Shown here piece by piece: positions 38,781 to 50,674 of a stretch of 64,000 nucleotides of DNA. The position numbers were made by a program, and so were the translations under genes. The DNA is taken from contig NW_019211455.1 of assembly GCF_002443255.2 (NCBI RefSeq), forward strand, positions 41,662,837 through 41,726,836, written 5' to 3'. The notes beneath the pieces were generated by a model. The model saw only the letters and a program-made list of their open reading frames with translations. It made no database searches and had not been told where the DNA came from. Every line of letters begins with the position of its first letter. Position 1 is the stretch's first letter. The stretch is from Varroa destructor (Eukaryota > Arthropoda > Arachnida > Mesostigmata > Varroidae).

Positions 38781-40742
38781 GATTTCGAGAAGAGAGCTTT
38801 GGGATTGCACCGAACAATCGATAACAAACCTTGCCTACCGCCTAGCGGCGGCGCCACTTTCCACCAAGGACCTCCATTGCCGTTTTAACTTATCCTTAAG
38901 TTACGCACTCGAAGAGTCTCATAAACAGATCCGAAAATCGCAGAGCTCGATCCCGAGTTCCATCTAACGGGTGCCATAACGAACGAGGCTTGGGACGGAC
39001 CTGATCAGGCTAACAGATATGTGGTAACGCGTTATCCAGCGGACAATTTACAGCATCGCCTATACAGAATCTAGTGAATATTGTGTTTCTATTATGTGTA
39101 CACAGTTTTTGAATCTATATCGTACTTTTTAATCGCTGGGGACCAGGTTCGATATATAATGTTTAATGTAATATAAGATGGATGGCCTATCGGTCGATAC
39201 CATTGCTTTAATGTTTGCACTTTATCGTTAGTTGATTTCAGACCATCAGATGAGTCAAACAAATAACATTTCGAAAAAAATCACACCGCATTTTAGCCGT
39301 CCAGGCGCTCAGCCAACCGAAATAACAGATCACTGTTTTCGTTCTTCATATATAGTATCTGCCCGAGAATAGAACTATAAAAAAGCGACCTAAAGCTTAA
39401 CCTAATTCGATGTGCTCGAATTTTTCCTAGTAAACAGAGTCCAAAAAATGCTATGCTACCTACTATTTTCTACCGCCATTACATTTTCTGGTTGTCCCGT
39501 AAACGCGTCGCCCTGTCATCGATCTGGTTCCGTTTCGTATCATTCGTGTGCTTCCATCATTGGCAGATAATACGGTTACTGAACGCTGCGTTCTTTATGT
39601 AGGTTTAACCTAAATAAGAACATGGAGAGAGCGAGCATTGAAAGTTGAAAGAAATTGAAAGTTGCCGAAGACACATTGTGGGAAAGCAGATTGGAACTGG
39701 TATTTTTTTAGGCCGACAGCCGAAAAGTTAGGACATGCAAGGCTTTTTATTGAGGAGAAACCTTTCTAATGTAAGTTGATACCGCAGTCAGCTTTCAGTA
39801 CAGTGACTTTTATCCAGAATTTGGTCGACGGAAGCAATGTTATCGTACCCGTCTCACTATTATAAAATTAACACTTAAATGCGATTTGACGTATTAGTTC
39901 TACATACGACTGTGACGAAATTCCATGATATGTTCATGCTTCTGAAAAACCAAAACGTAATAACTGTTACTGCATCATTGCCTAATTGATCCAGTTACAA
40001 CGATTACCACCAATTTTTAACTACTGCCGTTATGGTGATCCCCCCTTTTTTTGATTCTATTGAAACGAACAGCTGATCGTGTTTGGTAATAAGTTAAATA
40101 TTAGACACTGTATTTTGCCAGTGTAATGGCATCATGCATCATAAAACCCAACGCTAAGGTAACATTTAACCTTCGTTTTGATTCTGTTTTATTAAAAGCT
40201 ACCGTTCGTAGACATCAAAGCACGAGTGAAATATCGCAAATAGAATGGATAAACTGGAAAAGCCTTGATCGAATGGGAGATTCATCAGCAAAGATCTAAG
40301 CCAGTCGATCCGTCACGTCGTCCTGTCATTCACACTGTGTAATCTACGGGCAAAGCAATAAACAGAAACATTCAATTGCTTATCCACGTGAAGTCTAATA
40401 ATCCGCTGACTATCACTGAGCTAACAACTTTACAGATATTATTAAGGGAATTACTGTGTACGACAGCCGACCTTTTTACATCAAGCATTGTAAAAGCCCG
40501 AGGAAGCATTCATCTGTCGGCAGTACCTTCGCCGTGCTTTCATTGCGCATCGTAAGCTTTTTGATCGATGCGTCCTACCCTCCCCACTGCTAATGGCACT
40601 GGAATTTCGAAATTAGGGAACATGCCCGGATAGGTTAGATATTGCATTTATCTCAAGTGGTGACAAATGGTATGTTTGCCTTGTCCGCATAAGTAAGGTT
40701 CTCTCATATATACAACTTCCAAGTTCCTTAGGTTTTCACAGG

Positions 40743-41336
40743 GACTTCGAGCTTCTTTTAATCCAACAAGAAACATCGGTTTAATGCTGCATCCCAGCAT
40801 CTCGCCCTGTACGGAGTCTCACGCAGCCATAATAATCGATTTTTGCACAGAATTGTCATCAGTGATGAGAAGTGTTCGTATGTCAACTTGCGGCACAAAT
40901 CGATACTGGGTGGCATAGGAGAAAAGCAGAAATAAAGGATATATTAAATCTTTATCCAATAAAGGTTATGCTTTAAATTTGGTGAGACTCGAATTTGCTT
41001 CGAAACGTAGGAAATTGCTTCCAACGAACCAGGTAGTTCATTGGGCCCAGTTATATTGCATCGAGCAGGCTATTCAACAGAAGAGACCCGACACAGGAGA
41101 TCAGATCATCTTGCTCTGCGCCAGTGCAGAATCACACACGGCAAAAATTTTCAAAGCTGCGCTCTTGGGCCTCCTTCGAATGGGAGAGGTTGTTGCATCA
41201 TATTCTCGAATTTTCAGTTTTTTGCCTTTCCAACGTTACCTTTGACACGGGTCAAAAATTCAAAACGCAACTGAAAAACTTGCTACCACCCTCTGACGAG
41301 ACGGCATATAGCGCTTATTATTATATACATATATAA
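40743..41336 (+). mobile_element. Mariner transposase remnant, frameshifted
   Basis: Decayed Tc1/mariner DNA transposon, catalytic half only. The segment 40777-40935 encodes RFLHRIVISDEK, matching the mariner FLHRIVTGDEKW block that carries the first catalytic Asp, and then reaches a stop. The next segment (about 40940-41245, another frame) has KLLPTNQ, QLYC, AIQQKRP and SHTAK in the order seen in mariner; the second catalytic Asp of the usual HDNARPH block is missing (CASAESH). A third frame (41124-41336) carries WERLLHH and a tail with KTQLKNLLPPSDE, again in mariner order, but the SPDLAPSD block is not recognisable. At least two frameshifts and one stop make it inactive. Terminal inverted repeats and the N-terminal helix-turn-helix were not found. 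Confidence 0.85.
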
Positions 41337-44300
41337 ATGGCGTATTTTTCTGTGCAATACTTTTTGTGAGCTTGCAGGGTAGTGGGTTTAGAATGACACC
41401 CATTTTTTGAGCTTGGTATCAAAGTGAGTGTCCGCAGTTTTTCGTACTAAAACAAATAAGTCAACAATTGTTAACAAAGGAGGATAGTTTTCAGGGTATG
41501 TGTAAAGGTTAGTTGTTTTCGAATGTTGTCAAGCGCGGCGAACAGGCGCTGAGATTGAAAAAAACCCAGTTTTCTCGTTCAAGATTTGCGGTATGCGTTA
41601 TTGCTAACTTTCATGCGACTTCCAAAAACTACAAGAAAAATTTCCATTAAGCTAAGCAAAACTTACTTCTAATGGATTTTTGCGAGAAACATATTTCGGT
41701 GACGCTTAAACAAAAATACATTTGCCGCTATTGCTTGACACACACGTGTATGTTGGAAAATTTGTACACAAGTTGCGCCTTGAACTGAAGCAGTAATCGA
41801 GGCCACTTGAAATAAAATCGAACAAAGACGACCATCCGGAATGACACATACCAGGTGCAACAATGGTAGTTCAAATATTTGTTATTATCTATATATATAT
41901 ATTTTTTTTTCAAATATATATATATATATTTGAAAAAAATAAAACTCATTAATATATATATATATATAATGAGTTTTATCATTGAAATGCTATTTTAGAC
42001 TTCAAAGAGAGTCGATTGCCGTATTTAGTGTCAGTGGAACGCTTATGTTGCCCATTCGTTACAAGATTATTCTACCTTCACGCAAGGTAAAGATCTCAAT
42101 GATGAAAAGGCTTGAGATCACAATTCAATACAATTGCTTGTTACGTAATCTTTATAGTGAACGATCGATGCATACGTAAAACACACGGAGAGAACACGCT
42201 TTTAAATACGTATTCCATTCGCATTTAGTACACACATACTTTTTGTCGACGTGAATAAGTATACGTATCGTTATATGTCGTTATCATACACCTATACATA
42301 TACGTATTACTTTATATCGTATCGCGTTTGGTTGAAGTGCAGGTAATGTTGCATACGATGTTTGACGAATATTTCTTTTTTTTTTGCAATTTTCGCCCGG
42401 GTGACAACATAACTTTCTTACCCATAAAAATCTTCATGGGTACATGAATGATGGTTATTATATTTCACTGCAGTTTGTTGATTTAATAGTTAGGTTAGGA
42501 GAAAGAATTGGGTTAACAATGCAGTATTTTTAGTGGGAATCATTGAGGGTAATATTATCATTTATTAACGAATTATGGTACGATAAAAGCACTCAAACCT
42601 ATGATTTTTATTAATATTAGATAGCAATCAAATATTTAAGATAAGTAATGTGCACGTATCGGCAATACTGTTGTTATAAAGGCATATATAATATATAAGC
42701 ACATCATACAAGCACACATAAGTATAACATGACAGTAGAACGACAAGCAAGGTAAGAGCTTCTCTACTTTCTAAAATAAGCTTAGCTTTTTTAAGATATA
42801 GCTTTATTTAGTGTAGCGGTAACGTGTTAATCTACAGATACGTAAAGCTGTCTTGGCTCAAGACTGCGCACAAACACGCTTCTTTTTGCGCTGCAGGCCT
42901 GCCGTCTGAACAAATGCCCCGCTAATGTAAAACTTTGAACGTTATGGCTGTTTTGTGTCGATGTACCCACACAGCAATTACAATTTATCCCTGTAGGGCA
43001 AATTACCCCAAACGAACCCTTTTCCGCATACAGTAATTTATATTATTTGAAATAAGTTAGTGTGCATGCTCTCCGACAAAATACTAATTTGGGATGATTT
43101 TTTTAAAAAGAGAAACTCTCTTAGTGACGGAATTTTCCACACAAATATTCGAAACGCTGTAGAAAAAGTTTAAGTACCTGTACACAACAAAGCAAGGCTT
43201 AAGCTAAAACCTTAGTTAAAAGTATCGAGTTCATATGATTCTGAGGTCCTCTTCCTTTTGCAGAATTCTATATTCAGAATTGCAGCTTAGTAATGGCGCT
43301 ACAAAATGTAGCAGGAAAAAGTAAGTAAACATATGTTATTTGTCAATTCGTTTTGTTGATACTAAGCAATCGGTGTTATATAAGTACGTATTAATATTTG
43401 GATTAATTTCTAGCTAACTGAACTCTTTTCTACTTTTCATTATACGCGTTGTATTCTGAGTGACAGACATATGCCCACGACATTGACGGTCGAACAACCA
43501 CGTTTTTTTATCAAAGCTTCATCTTCTTTCAGACATAATTGCTTAACATAATATTGTCACAAACCGGCTTCGTAATTTTGATTAATTTATCAAGAAGATC
43601 ACTATCATTATCACCAGCAGCAGTGGTACGCTGGCGCTGCAGGCAATTTAGCGCCAACACGAATGCGCAAGGGCGAGCCAACCAACTGCGAGCAACATGT
43701 GGCGAATCGCCTGCCAAAGCTGATCATCCCACGCATAATAGATCACAAGCAGCAACATCAACGTGATAAGCAACTTGGGTTTTGACGTACGGTGGTTTTC
43801 GAGGCAACCACTCCCGCAGCCGATGGGTGAGCAATTTTCGAAGTAATCGGCGAAAATTGCCGGTAGCAGTCAACGGGGGCTGGGGCTTCGCCAACGACTA
43901 TTTTCGAAAACCCGTTAGCCGCAAAGATGTAAGAACGACGCTCCGTCGTGCCGCCGAAAACACCGTTGGGAGGCTCGTCCCCTGGTGCAGTTAAATTCGG
44001 CGATAATTAATCTGGACATTATTTAGCGATGGCTAATCATTACGCAAAAGTACAGCGTTATTGTGATTCTATCGCGTAGACTACTATGAAATTTGTTGAA
44101 AGACGTACTTCAGACGTAACAATTGTTCTACTTTGTTACTACCTGCTTGAATGAAAACTGAATTGGAACTTACAGCCGTCAACGACGGCAAGTAACACGC
44201 CACTATGAAAATTCCCGAAAGTACCTAGTCATAGAGATAATTCGACTACCAGGTAATTAAATTGGTTAAACGTTGAATTTTTTTGTTGAATGAAATTCGA

Positions 44301-44933
44301 AATTGAATTATTTCAGACGCGTGCTTTGTTTATTCATCATAAGCAACTTCAATAGAGGTTTGGCACATTCATACAGTGAGTTTACTTTTTATTTTAGTTC
44401 ACTAAAAATGAACCAGGTTTCTTCATAGGTTTTTCATTGTACTGGTAAAATTTCATTCATAATATATTTTAAGTTAGCGAAATGCTACGCACTTGATTGT
44501 ACAACAATTAATATGATTAACCTGAACAAATAGTCGGGATACGTTGTTGCTGTTGTTTGCTATTGTTATACATAAACATTGATATACTCACGATATCCAA
44601 CAAGGTTCACACTTAAGGCAAATTAATAAACGGCATAATTCCCACTAAACGTGTTAGACAAGTGACAAGCCCACATCTATTTATATGTAATTAACTTAAA
44701 ACTTACGATTTGTCTGCCCCCTAACTCTCACCAATATCGCTCAATATAGCCGCACTTCATCACAAACTTGCGCCAAACTCTTTACCCACATTACCCAGAC
44801 GCCCCAAGCAGCTATTTACTAGGCTTAAATCACTGGGACAAAAAGTAGGGGCATCCAGTACAACCTCACATTTGTTTGCGGCAATTTCACGCAGCTAAGA
44901 TATAGATAAGACGAGATGAGATAACCGAAAATG
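41337..44933. other. Intergenic, no recognised gene
   Basis: Follows the mariner remnant. It holds the paired AT-rich palindromes at 41904-41979. A GC-richer patch at 43600-44000 has open plus-strand frames (43539-43766 and 43782-43994, plus an overlapping third frame rich in His and Gln). None has a family signature and several frames are open at once. Possible AATAAA signals on the minus strand near 44328 and 44388 could serve the LUC7-like gene. Confidence 0.5.
41904..41979. repeat. Two adjoining AT-rich palindromes
   Basis: The first (41904-41939) is a perfect 36-bp palindrome: seven T, CAAATATATAT and its mirror, seven A. The second (41939-41979) has 13-nt arms ATAAAACTCATTA and the exact reverse complement around an AT core. 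The outer arms are not plain AT repeat, so this is more than a microsatellite. Confidence 0.88.
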
Positions 44934-45860
44934 TTAACAGTCGTCGAAATCGTCACAGTCTGAAAACAAAGTCTCTTCTCGTTCGAAATCTTCACGTAAG
45001 GTAGACGCAAGGTCTAGCTTACTTCTCTTCGCACTGATTGTATCGACGTCGCCGACGTCTCCAATACAGCTAACGGGCTTTATTGATTGAATCTGATATT
45101 TCGCACGAAGAGCACAACTAGCTTCCCGTAGCAACACTATGTTACGATGAAGCCTGCCGTTCAAATGCAAATGATGACGACTATTTTTCCCGTCTAAGCC
45201 ATAGGAAAGACCGCAGGTCTGACATTCTTGAAGAGGGAGACGTTCGGGAAGGCTACGGAGCCGTTGTTCACGGCCGCTTCTGCGCCTATTGAGACGGTCC
45301 TCAATAGCGAGCCGACTTTGCTCGAGCTTGCGGGCTTCTTGCATAGCCTTTTGCGATGCCTGAATAAGGCCGCGTTTTCGTAGGCAACGTCCATTTTCAG
45401 CAATAGAGTCAGCCTTTTTCGCCAGTTTGCGAATGGCTTCTTCTAGGGCAAGATCATGTTTTTCAATCGAAGCCCTCACATCGCTAAGCCGCAAGAGAGC
45501 TTTACGTTGTTTTCGGTCTTCATGGTCAACATCTTCCAAAGCATTGTCGATTACGCGCAGGGCTCGCAGTTCCACCCTGCTGATTTCATGGGCCGGGACA
45601 GATTTTGCCAGTGCGCCGTCGTGCAGCCAACGACACGGTCCTACTGAAAACTTTGTGTTCAGTAACAGTTCTGCGGGACAGGCACCCACGGCAAACGCGA
45701 AACACAGTCTCCCTAACCGAGGGGCCTGATTTTGTGGCCGTTCTGGACCACCGCTATCACCGGTGGCTGCCACGCGCTCTAAAGAGGTTTTGAATTGTTC
45801 ATTAACTGCGACTGCCATTAGCTCCCTAATAGCATTTCGCATCAGATCTTTGGCAGACAT
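44934..45860 (-). CDS. LUC7-like U1 snRNP-associated protein, intronless, no RS tail
   Basis: LUC7 proteins bind U1 snRNP and stabilise its pairing with weak 5' splice sites. This one is a single open frame of 308 residues from an ATG at 45858-45860 (A at -3). Zinc finger 1 is C53-x7-C61-x14-C76-x3-H80 with the family's CP and LHD edges. A charged, probably coiled helical segment spans about 95-205. Zinc finger 2 is C213-x2-C216-x15-H232-x5-H238, including LNGRLH. Both spacings match human LUC7L exactly. The usual Arg/Ser-rich tail is absent; the protein ends in an acidic DCDDFDDC. An N-terminal stretch (about 20-50) is longer than usual. Lack of introns and strong divergence suggest an old retrocopy, but intact fingers and frame suggest selection. 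A TATA-like TTATATATTAG lies about 25 bases upstream of the ATG. Confidence 0.9.
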   Translation of the reverse strand: MSAKDLMRNAIRELMAVAVNEQFKTSLERVAATGDSGGPERPQNQAPRLGRLCFAFAVGACPAELLLNTKFSVGPCRWLHDGALAKSVPAHEISRVELRALRVIDNALEDVDHEDRKQRKALLRLSDVRASIEKHDLALEEAIRKLAKKADSIAENGRCLRKRGLIQASQKAMQEARKLEQSRLAIEDRLNRRRSGREQRLRSLPERLPLQECQTCGLSYGLDGKNSRHHLHLNGRLHRNIVLLREASCALRAKYQIQSIKPVSCIGDVGDVDTISAKRSKLDLASTLREDFEREETLFSDCDDFDDC

Positions 45861-47090
45861 TTTTCGTTTTACAAAGAGCTAATATATAATTCGTATCTGG
45901 CTTCAACGAGCACCCCCGAACCACAGAACGGATGTATTATCTAATGTCAGTCGATCCAACGGCAAGAAGCACTAAAAAACGGGAACTTGGGGGTTGAATA
46001 GCTAGACAATATCCAGATCCTATTGTAGAGTTCCAATGGTACGTTATGTAAATAGTAGAGTTGAGATATTTAGGCGGGACTGCGTAGCTCAGAAAGTGAT
46101 GGTTATTCCTGTTGAATACACTAATCTAATACAAACACGTCCACTGCTACGAGCGCGGCAAGCTCAACGTATCATCTGAATTATAAGCTTCGTCGTCGTG
46201 ATAGCATTCACGTGCTACCACCAAATCTTAAAGCTGATCTATTAATTAAAAGTATTCAGGAAAACTTCGTGTTCTATGATAGCATAACTATGTTATTCCA
46301 TCATGGACATGAAATGAAATCTAACCTATGTATTTGTTAGGTAAGCAAATGAAACAATGTTTCGAAGTTCTACGTTCGGTACTCTTTCAGCGTGTTCTGG
46401 CTGGTTCCTGTCGACGCTAAATGAACTGTGCTTCAAGCATAGAATGGTACGTATCCTTAAGTTTCATAGGTCAATGCACTGCTATAAGGATAGAAATATC
46501 TCGACGGGACAACTATGTAGCGGGTAAGGACTAACTTTTAAACGTGAAGTGTTCCGATACTACCTTAGGCAGCAGTCGTTCTCGAAGAGTCATCCTAGAA
46601 GTATGAGTTCATATAGCACGAAGTAGACAACATTAAAGTCAGTGGCTGTTTGAAGTATTCGTTCTAATCCCAATCCACACTTACAGCAATACAAATCACG
46701 AAGCTTTTTTCTCACTCATTATAATGTCCATGGTCTACAAAGAATACATAGGGGACTTTTAAGAAGACCTAATAACATTTCCTCGAATACAAAAATCGTT
46801 AAGCGTTATCTATTTGCTTATTAATCTTAACGTGATTAACTAAAGAAGCATAATGAATGTTACTACTAAATATTAGGTTATTACTACGGCAAACGAAATT
46901 GGTGCGTAACTAGTCAACGATTAAGCGATTTATTTTCATAACTATTTTTTTTATCGCTAATTCTTTTTTTTATTAAGTTTCGCATATGAATCTAGGCTTA
47001 CATATTTTCAAACGGAAATTAAGGTGCGTCCAACGAAGCATCAGTTAGCTCTAGCACGTTATACTGTCACCGCACACGGTCTGCGCAGCT

Positions 47091-47121
47091 ATTGGTTAAT
47101 TTTGTCATCACAAAATGGCGG
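47091..47121 (+). promoter_or_regulatory. Possible NF-Y / YY1-type promoter motifs
   Basis: An inverted CCAAT box (ATTGG, 47091-47095) lies 15 bases before CAAAATGGCGG (47111-47121), a near-consensus YY1/Pho site. The pair is typical of some metazoan housekeeping promoters, but no gene downstream is recognised. The ATG inside the motif opens only a 37-codon frame. Confidence 0.25.
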
Positions 47122-48238
47122 GGTTTAATTTTCACGCGGAATCAGCTAAATGTTCCGATTTGCCCCACAGTGTCGATCAGACCCACGAAGGTGACAAAAT
47201 TCACACCCGGTCTGAAGGCATCCAATAGCAAATACTGATCCGCTTGCTTCGCCACCTGTGTCTTTATGTGACGCATTACATTTTTATCATCAATGACATT
47301 CTAACATGTGTAATAGCTATTGTAGTTTGATATCGGACCCGTAACAAAGGAGAACCTGTTCCTAGAGTAGCGCACATCTACCAGGAACAGCGAATGCCCA
47401 GTGGAAGGTATATAAAGCTGTTGTTTTGCAAATGGAAGGGCAGAGCTAACAAAAACATCTGAGGTATCGATTGGAGATATAATTGAATGCGCTCACGAAA
47501 TCCGACAATGAAGCTTTACGCCTTTGCCTTCGATAAGTGTCCTGTTGCTCGAAGCATTGTTGTTGAGAGAAGGTGAATGAAGGATTTGTCGCTGTATGGG
47601 AAGACAACAGTTGACCTGATTGAGACAGAAAACAAGCTAGGGATCGGAGACAGTCTTTTTTCTTTTTATAGAGTTCTTTGGATAGCCAATACTTTCTATA
47701 GAGTGTTTTTGTTTGTACTATGATTCTGGTTAGCTAAGAAAGAAATTTTTTTCGATCTTGTTAGCCGTACGCTGTGCTTGTGTGTATTGCGCCGCCAAGA
47801 GTTGGAGGATAGCGTTTTCGTCGCCAGGGTGTGGGACCATACTACTTACCGGATGGGGCCGATCCTATTACATCTAGATACAACTAACTTCCAACGTCCG
47901 GATAGGTAGGTGCTACTTTTTCGTTTCATACATATCCAAAATTTGAATGAGAATTTATGAATATTAATTTAGCTAATTGGGTAGAATAACCTAGACGGTG
48001 CAGGTCCGTTACCACGCAGATAACGAGACCGACGCCTGCCTTTAATGAATCTAATTTCCATGTGTTGATTGCACTCATTATTCAAGGTATGGATACTCCG
48101 CCGATATTGAAAAAGCGACTGCCGAATTTGTGATCCTTTACCACGTGACAATGGTACGATCGGCGTTGCAGGAACGATTCCTTCCATACAAAGTAACGAA
48201 CTGCAAGAACTCGTGCAAGGTACAGTTGAAGCCTTTAC

Positions 48239-48332
48239 CAGATCGTATCGGAAACTTGTAAATGTGCCACAAAATTAGAAAGGTCGGCCACCATATCTGG
48301 GTTGGTAAACTTCTGGTGATAACCATATGACG
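48239..48332 (-). CDS. Candidate internal exon, unrecognised
   Basis: Between a possible acceptor (CAG at 48333-48335) and a possible donor (GTAAAG at 48233-48238) the minus strand encodes KFTNPDMVADLSNFVAHL and a few flanking residues. The composition looks protein-like, unlike most frames around it. I cannot name the family and found no convincing partner exon. A frame at 48444-48641 ends at a good GTAAGT donor and could be an upstream exon. Chance is a real alternative. Confidence 0.2.
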
Positions 48333-49547
48333 CTGACGAATAAAATTTGAACTAATGATAGTTATGAATATATAGATAACTACTGTAAGAGAAGAACGTA
48401 CTTTTCCCTGACGAACGGATGGATCTATTGGGCGGCTAGGAAACTATGTTGTATGTTTATCTATACAGGACATTATTTTTTTCTCGATAGCAAAGACACG
48501 AGCAATCAACTCCGTTAGCTCCGGACTTACTTTTTGCAGATGCCGCACCGCTGCAAGTACAGCACTACTCATGCTTCTGTAGGTTTTTTTGAGAAATTTT
48601 TTACCAGTTCTCCTTACCATGCACATTTCGCGAAGCTTCATTCCCTGCGAAAGCTCTAGCGAGTTCTATTATTTAAATGATAACTTCGGCACCGACGGTC
48701 TTTCGATTCGGGATGAAGATCTCACCAGAGTTCAGAACCTTGTGGCACGTTTTGATAAACTCAACAGAATAGGCGTCATAAGAAGTGATTTTTTTGACCA
48801 GCAGTTGCAAAAACGTTGATGCAATATTCTCTTGTTCGAAACTGGCCTGTCCCGTTCAAGTTAACCGGTTAGACCCACGAAAATGATAGTGTCATTAGAG
48901 TTCTTGAAATGACTCTAGTTTTGTATCATTTTAGTGACCAAAGCATTATTCTTCTATTCTCATCATTTGAAATTAGCCTAGTATACCATCGAGAGAAAAT
49001 GCCTTGTTTCTGATATTTCCAGAATTGCTTACAAGAATAATGTTCGGATGAAATGTTATTGTTAAATTATTTCTGCGATCTGTTTATTAAAAGCCGAAGT
49101 CCACTTTCTATTTGATAAGAACCGACCTGTATAAGTCGACAACTCCCCATTATACAAAACTAGGTCAGGCAGAACTAACAGAAAAGAATATATAGTTAGG
49201 CTGTACTTAATGCAAAACAATCGTGCAAAATGAGTAAATTTTCCCAAAAATGAGCACATCGCTGATTCGAATTTATTTTCAAATAGGTCCAGCGGATGAC
49301 TTAAAAAGACGATCGATTACCTACAGCTAACACACATCATCAAATAGACGCTTCATGGTTGTTTTTTCCTAATGTAATATACCTAGGTAACATAAGTAGG
49401 TTATTAATGCGTGTTGACAACGAATTTCAGTTCGTATTTGAATTGGTCGTTTTTTTGTGCACTTCTCATAAATTGCGTAAATAACCAGTAATGACTTTAT
49501 AATTAGAATAAGGTTATTTGCATTAACATGATTTGTCACGAACATAG

Positions 49548-49566
49548 ATTCGCCACTATGGCGAAT
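49548..49566. repeat. Short hairpin, 8-bp arms
   Basis: ATTCGCCA and TGGCGAAT flank a 3-base loop. It is small and could be chance. Confidence 0.5.
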
Positions 49567-50300
49567 TCTTAATTAGCTTCTCATAGAATTGAAGGAAGGT
49601 CCACTACCTAGGCAATACTACTGAGTTTTTTTCTTCTTCTGTGACATTATTATTATAGTTAGCCCGACTACTATTGGCCAGCTACCTCTTCAACCTGAAT
49701 ACTTCTAAGACCAAAACGCAATGTTCGTCGTCATCCTTTGAGCTGTAAATTAAATCTAGTTGCCCAAATTATACGAAGTAAAGAATAACCTGCGCAAATG
49801 AAATGGGTTTAATAGATCCAACCATACTTAAGCATACAGTCGTAGGACAACGCAGCGTTCGCTACGTATTAACAGCCCCCTATGGAAACATCGAGGGCTT
49901 TTTCACAATCTCTACGCCTATAATCGCCATAGGAGTTTACTGCGATTCTAGAAACACAAGAACTAAAGATATCTAATGGTTTACCTAGCGACCTGCCTAA
50001 GCAAGTAAGTGTTCCGGGTTCTACGTCGGGTACTCTTGCCGCATCAAGTATCGCTGACGTTTATTATTGCCGTTTATACGCTTATTGCCTTAAGTAAGCG
50101 GTTGGTGACTTGTTTCAAAAGCGAACCGTGTGTCTCAGTTGAAGCCTTATAACCTAGGACCCACTCATCACTAAGTGTTCGTAAGTTTAATAGGCTAGAA
50201 CCAGCAACCAACTAGGATCACAGATAGGAAGACATTTAGGTAAATAATTGCTTCGAGTGTTACGTTTGATGCCGTTGTTAAGTTGCAGAAGGCTAGGGGC

Positions 50301-50350
50301 CCCTTTCAGACGTCAAAGTGTCTCGAACCTACATCACCTAACGTGTGTTT
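50301..50350 (-). repeat. Possible SINE fragment
   Basis: On the minus strand a GTAGGTTCGAGACACT stretch recalls the B box and start of the body seen in the 53-60 kb SINE copies. Only this portion is similar. Confidence 0.35.
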
Positions 50351-50674
50351 GGGATATAGTCTAATTAGCATTGCACCATTACGGAAACAACGAATCAATT
50401 ACCAGAACTAGCGTGCTAATATCGGTGTTGTGCCGCTGGAATACACTAATATTTTTTTTTGTTTTACGTTTAGGACAATAGGATCAGTAGTGCAGATCGC
50501 TTTGTGACCTGAGAAAAATACAAATATTCTTAACGAACAGAACTTACTATTTCCGTGTTGCACTTTATCATGCCATAACCGAGACAAATACAAACATTTT
50601 ATATGCTAGTAGATTATGTCATAATAAAACGGTAGTAAACAACCGTATGATACATATGTGAGGTTTCGAACCAA

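Larger units (their letters stand above)
28901..40742. other. Intergenic, no firmly recognised gene
   Basis: AT-rich DNA with (AT)n tracts at 31190-31219 and 32221-32240. The minus-strand coding-like segment at 29565-29796 is listed separately. Frames at 33071-33295 (+), 35555-35953 (-) and 35769-35990 (+) have no family signature. The last two overlap on opposite strands. A frame at 38776-38967 (+) starts inside the palindrome at 38744-38780. An inverted pair with 10-nt arms lies at 35187-35222. Confidence 0.5.
45861..50674. other. Intergenic, no firmly recognised gene
   Basis: Between the LUC7-like and receptor genes. A patch at 47085-47121 has an ATTGG (NF-Y-like) and a CAAAATGGCGG (YY1-like) motif. 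The candidate exon at 48239-48332 is listed separately. A plus-strand frame at 48619-48819 and a minus-strand frame at 48444-48641 overlap and neither is recognised. Two similar short stretches at about 46360-46395 and 50008-50043 (GTTCTACG followed by GGTACTCTT) may be copies of one repeat. A SINE-like piece lies at 50301-50350. Confidence 0.5.

Noticed and set aside
45427..45793. Plus-strand frames of 62-100 codons
   Set aside because: They are the antisense shadow of the LUC7-like coding sequence.
47142..47276. Minus-strand 44-codon frame with a natural-looking translation
   Set aside because: A second minus-strand frame over the same bases looks equally natural, so the impression comes from base composition.
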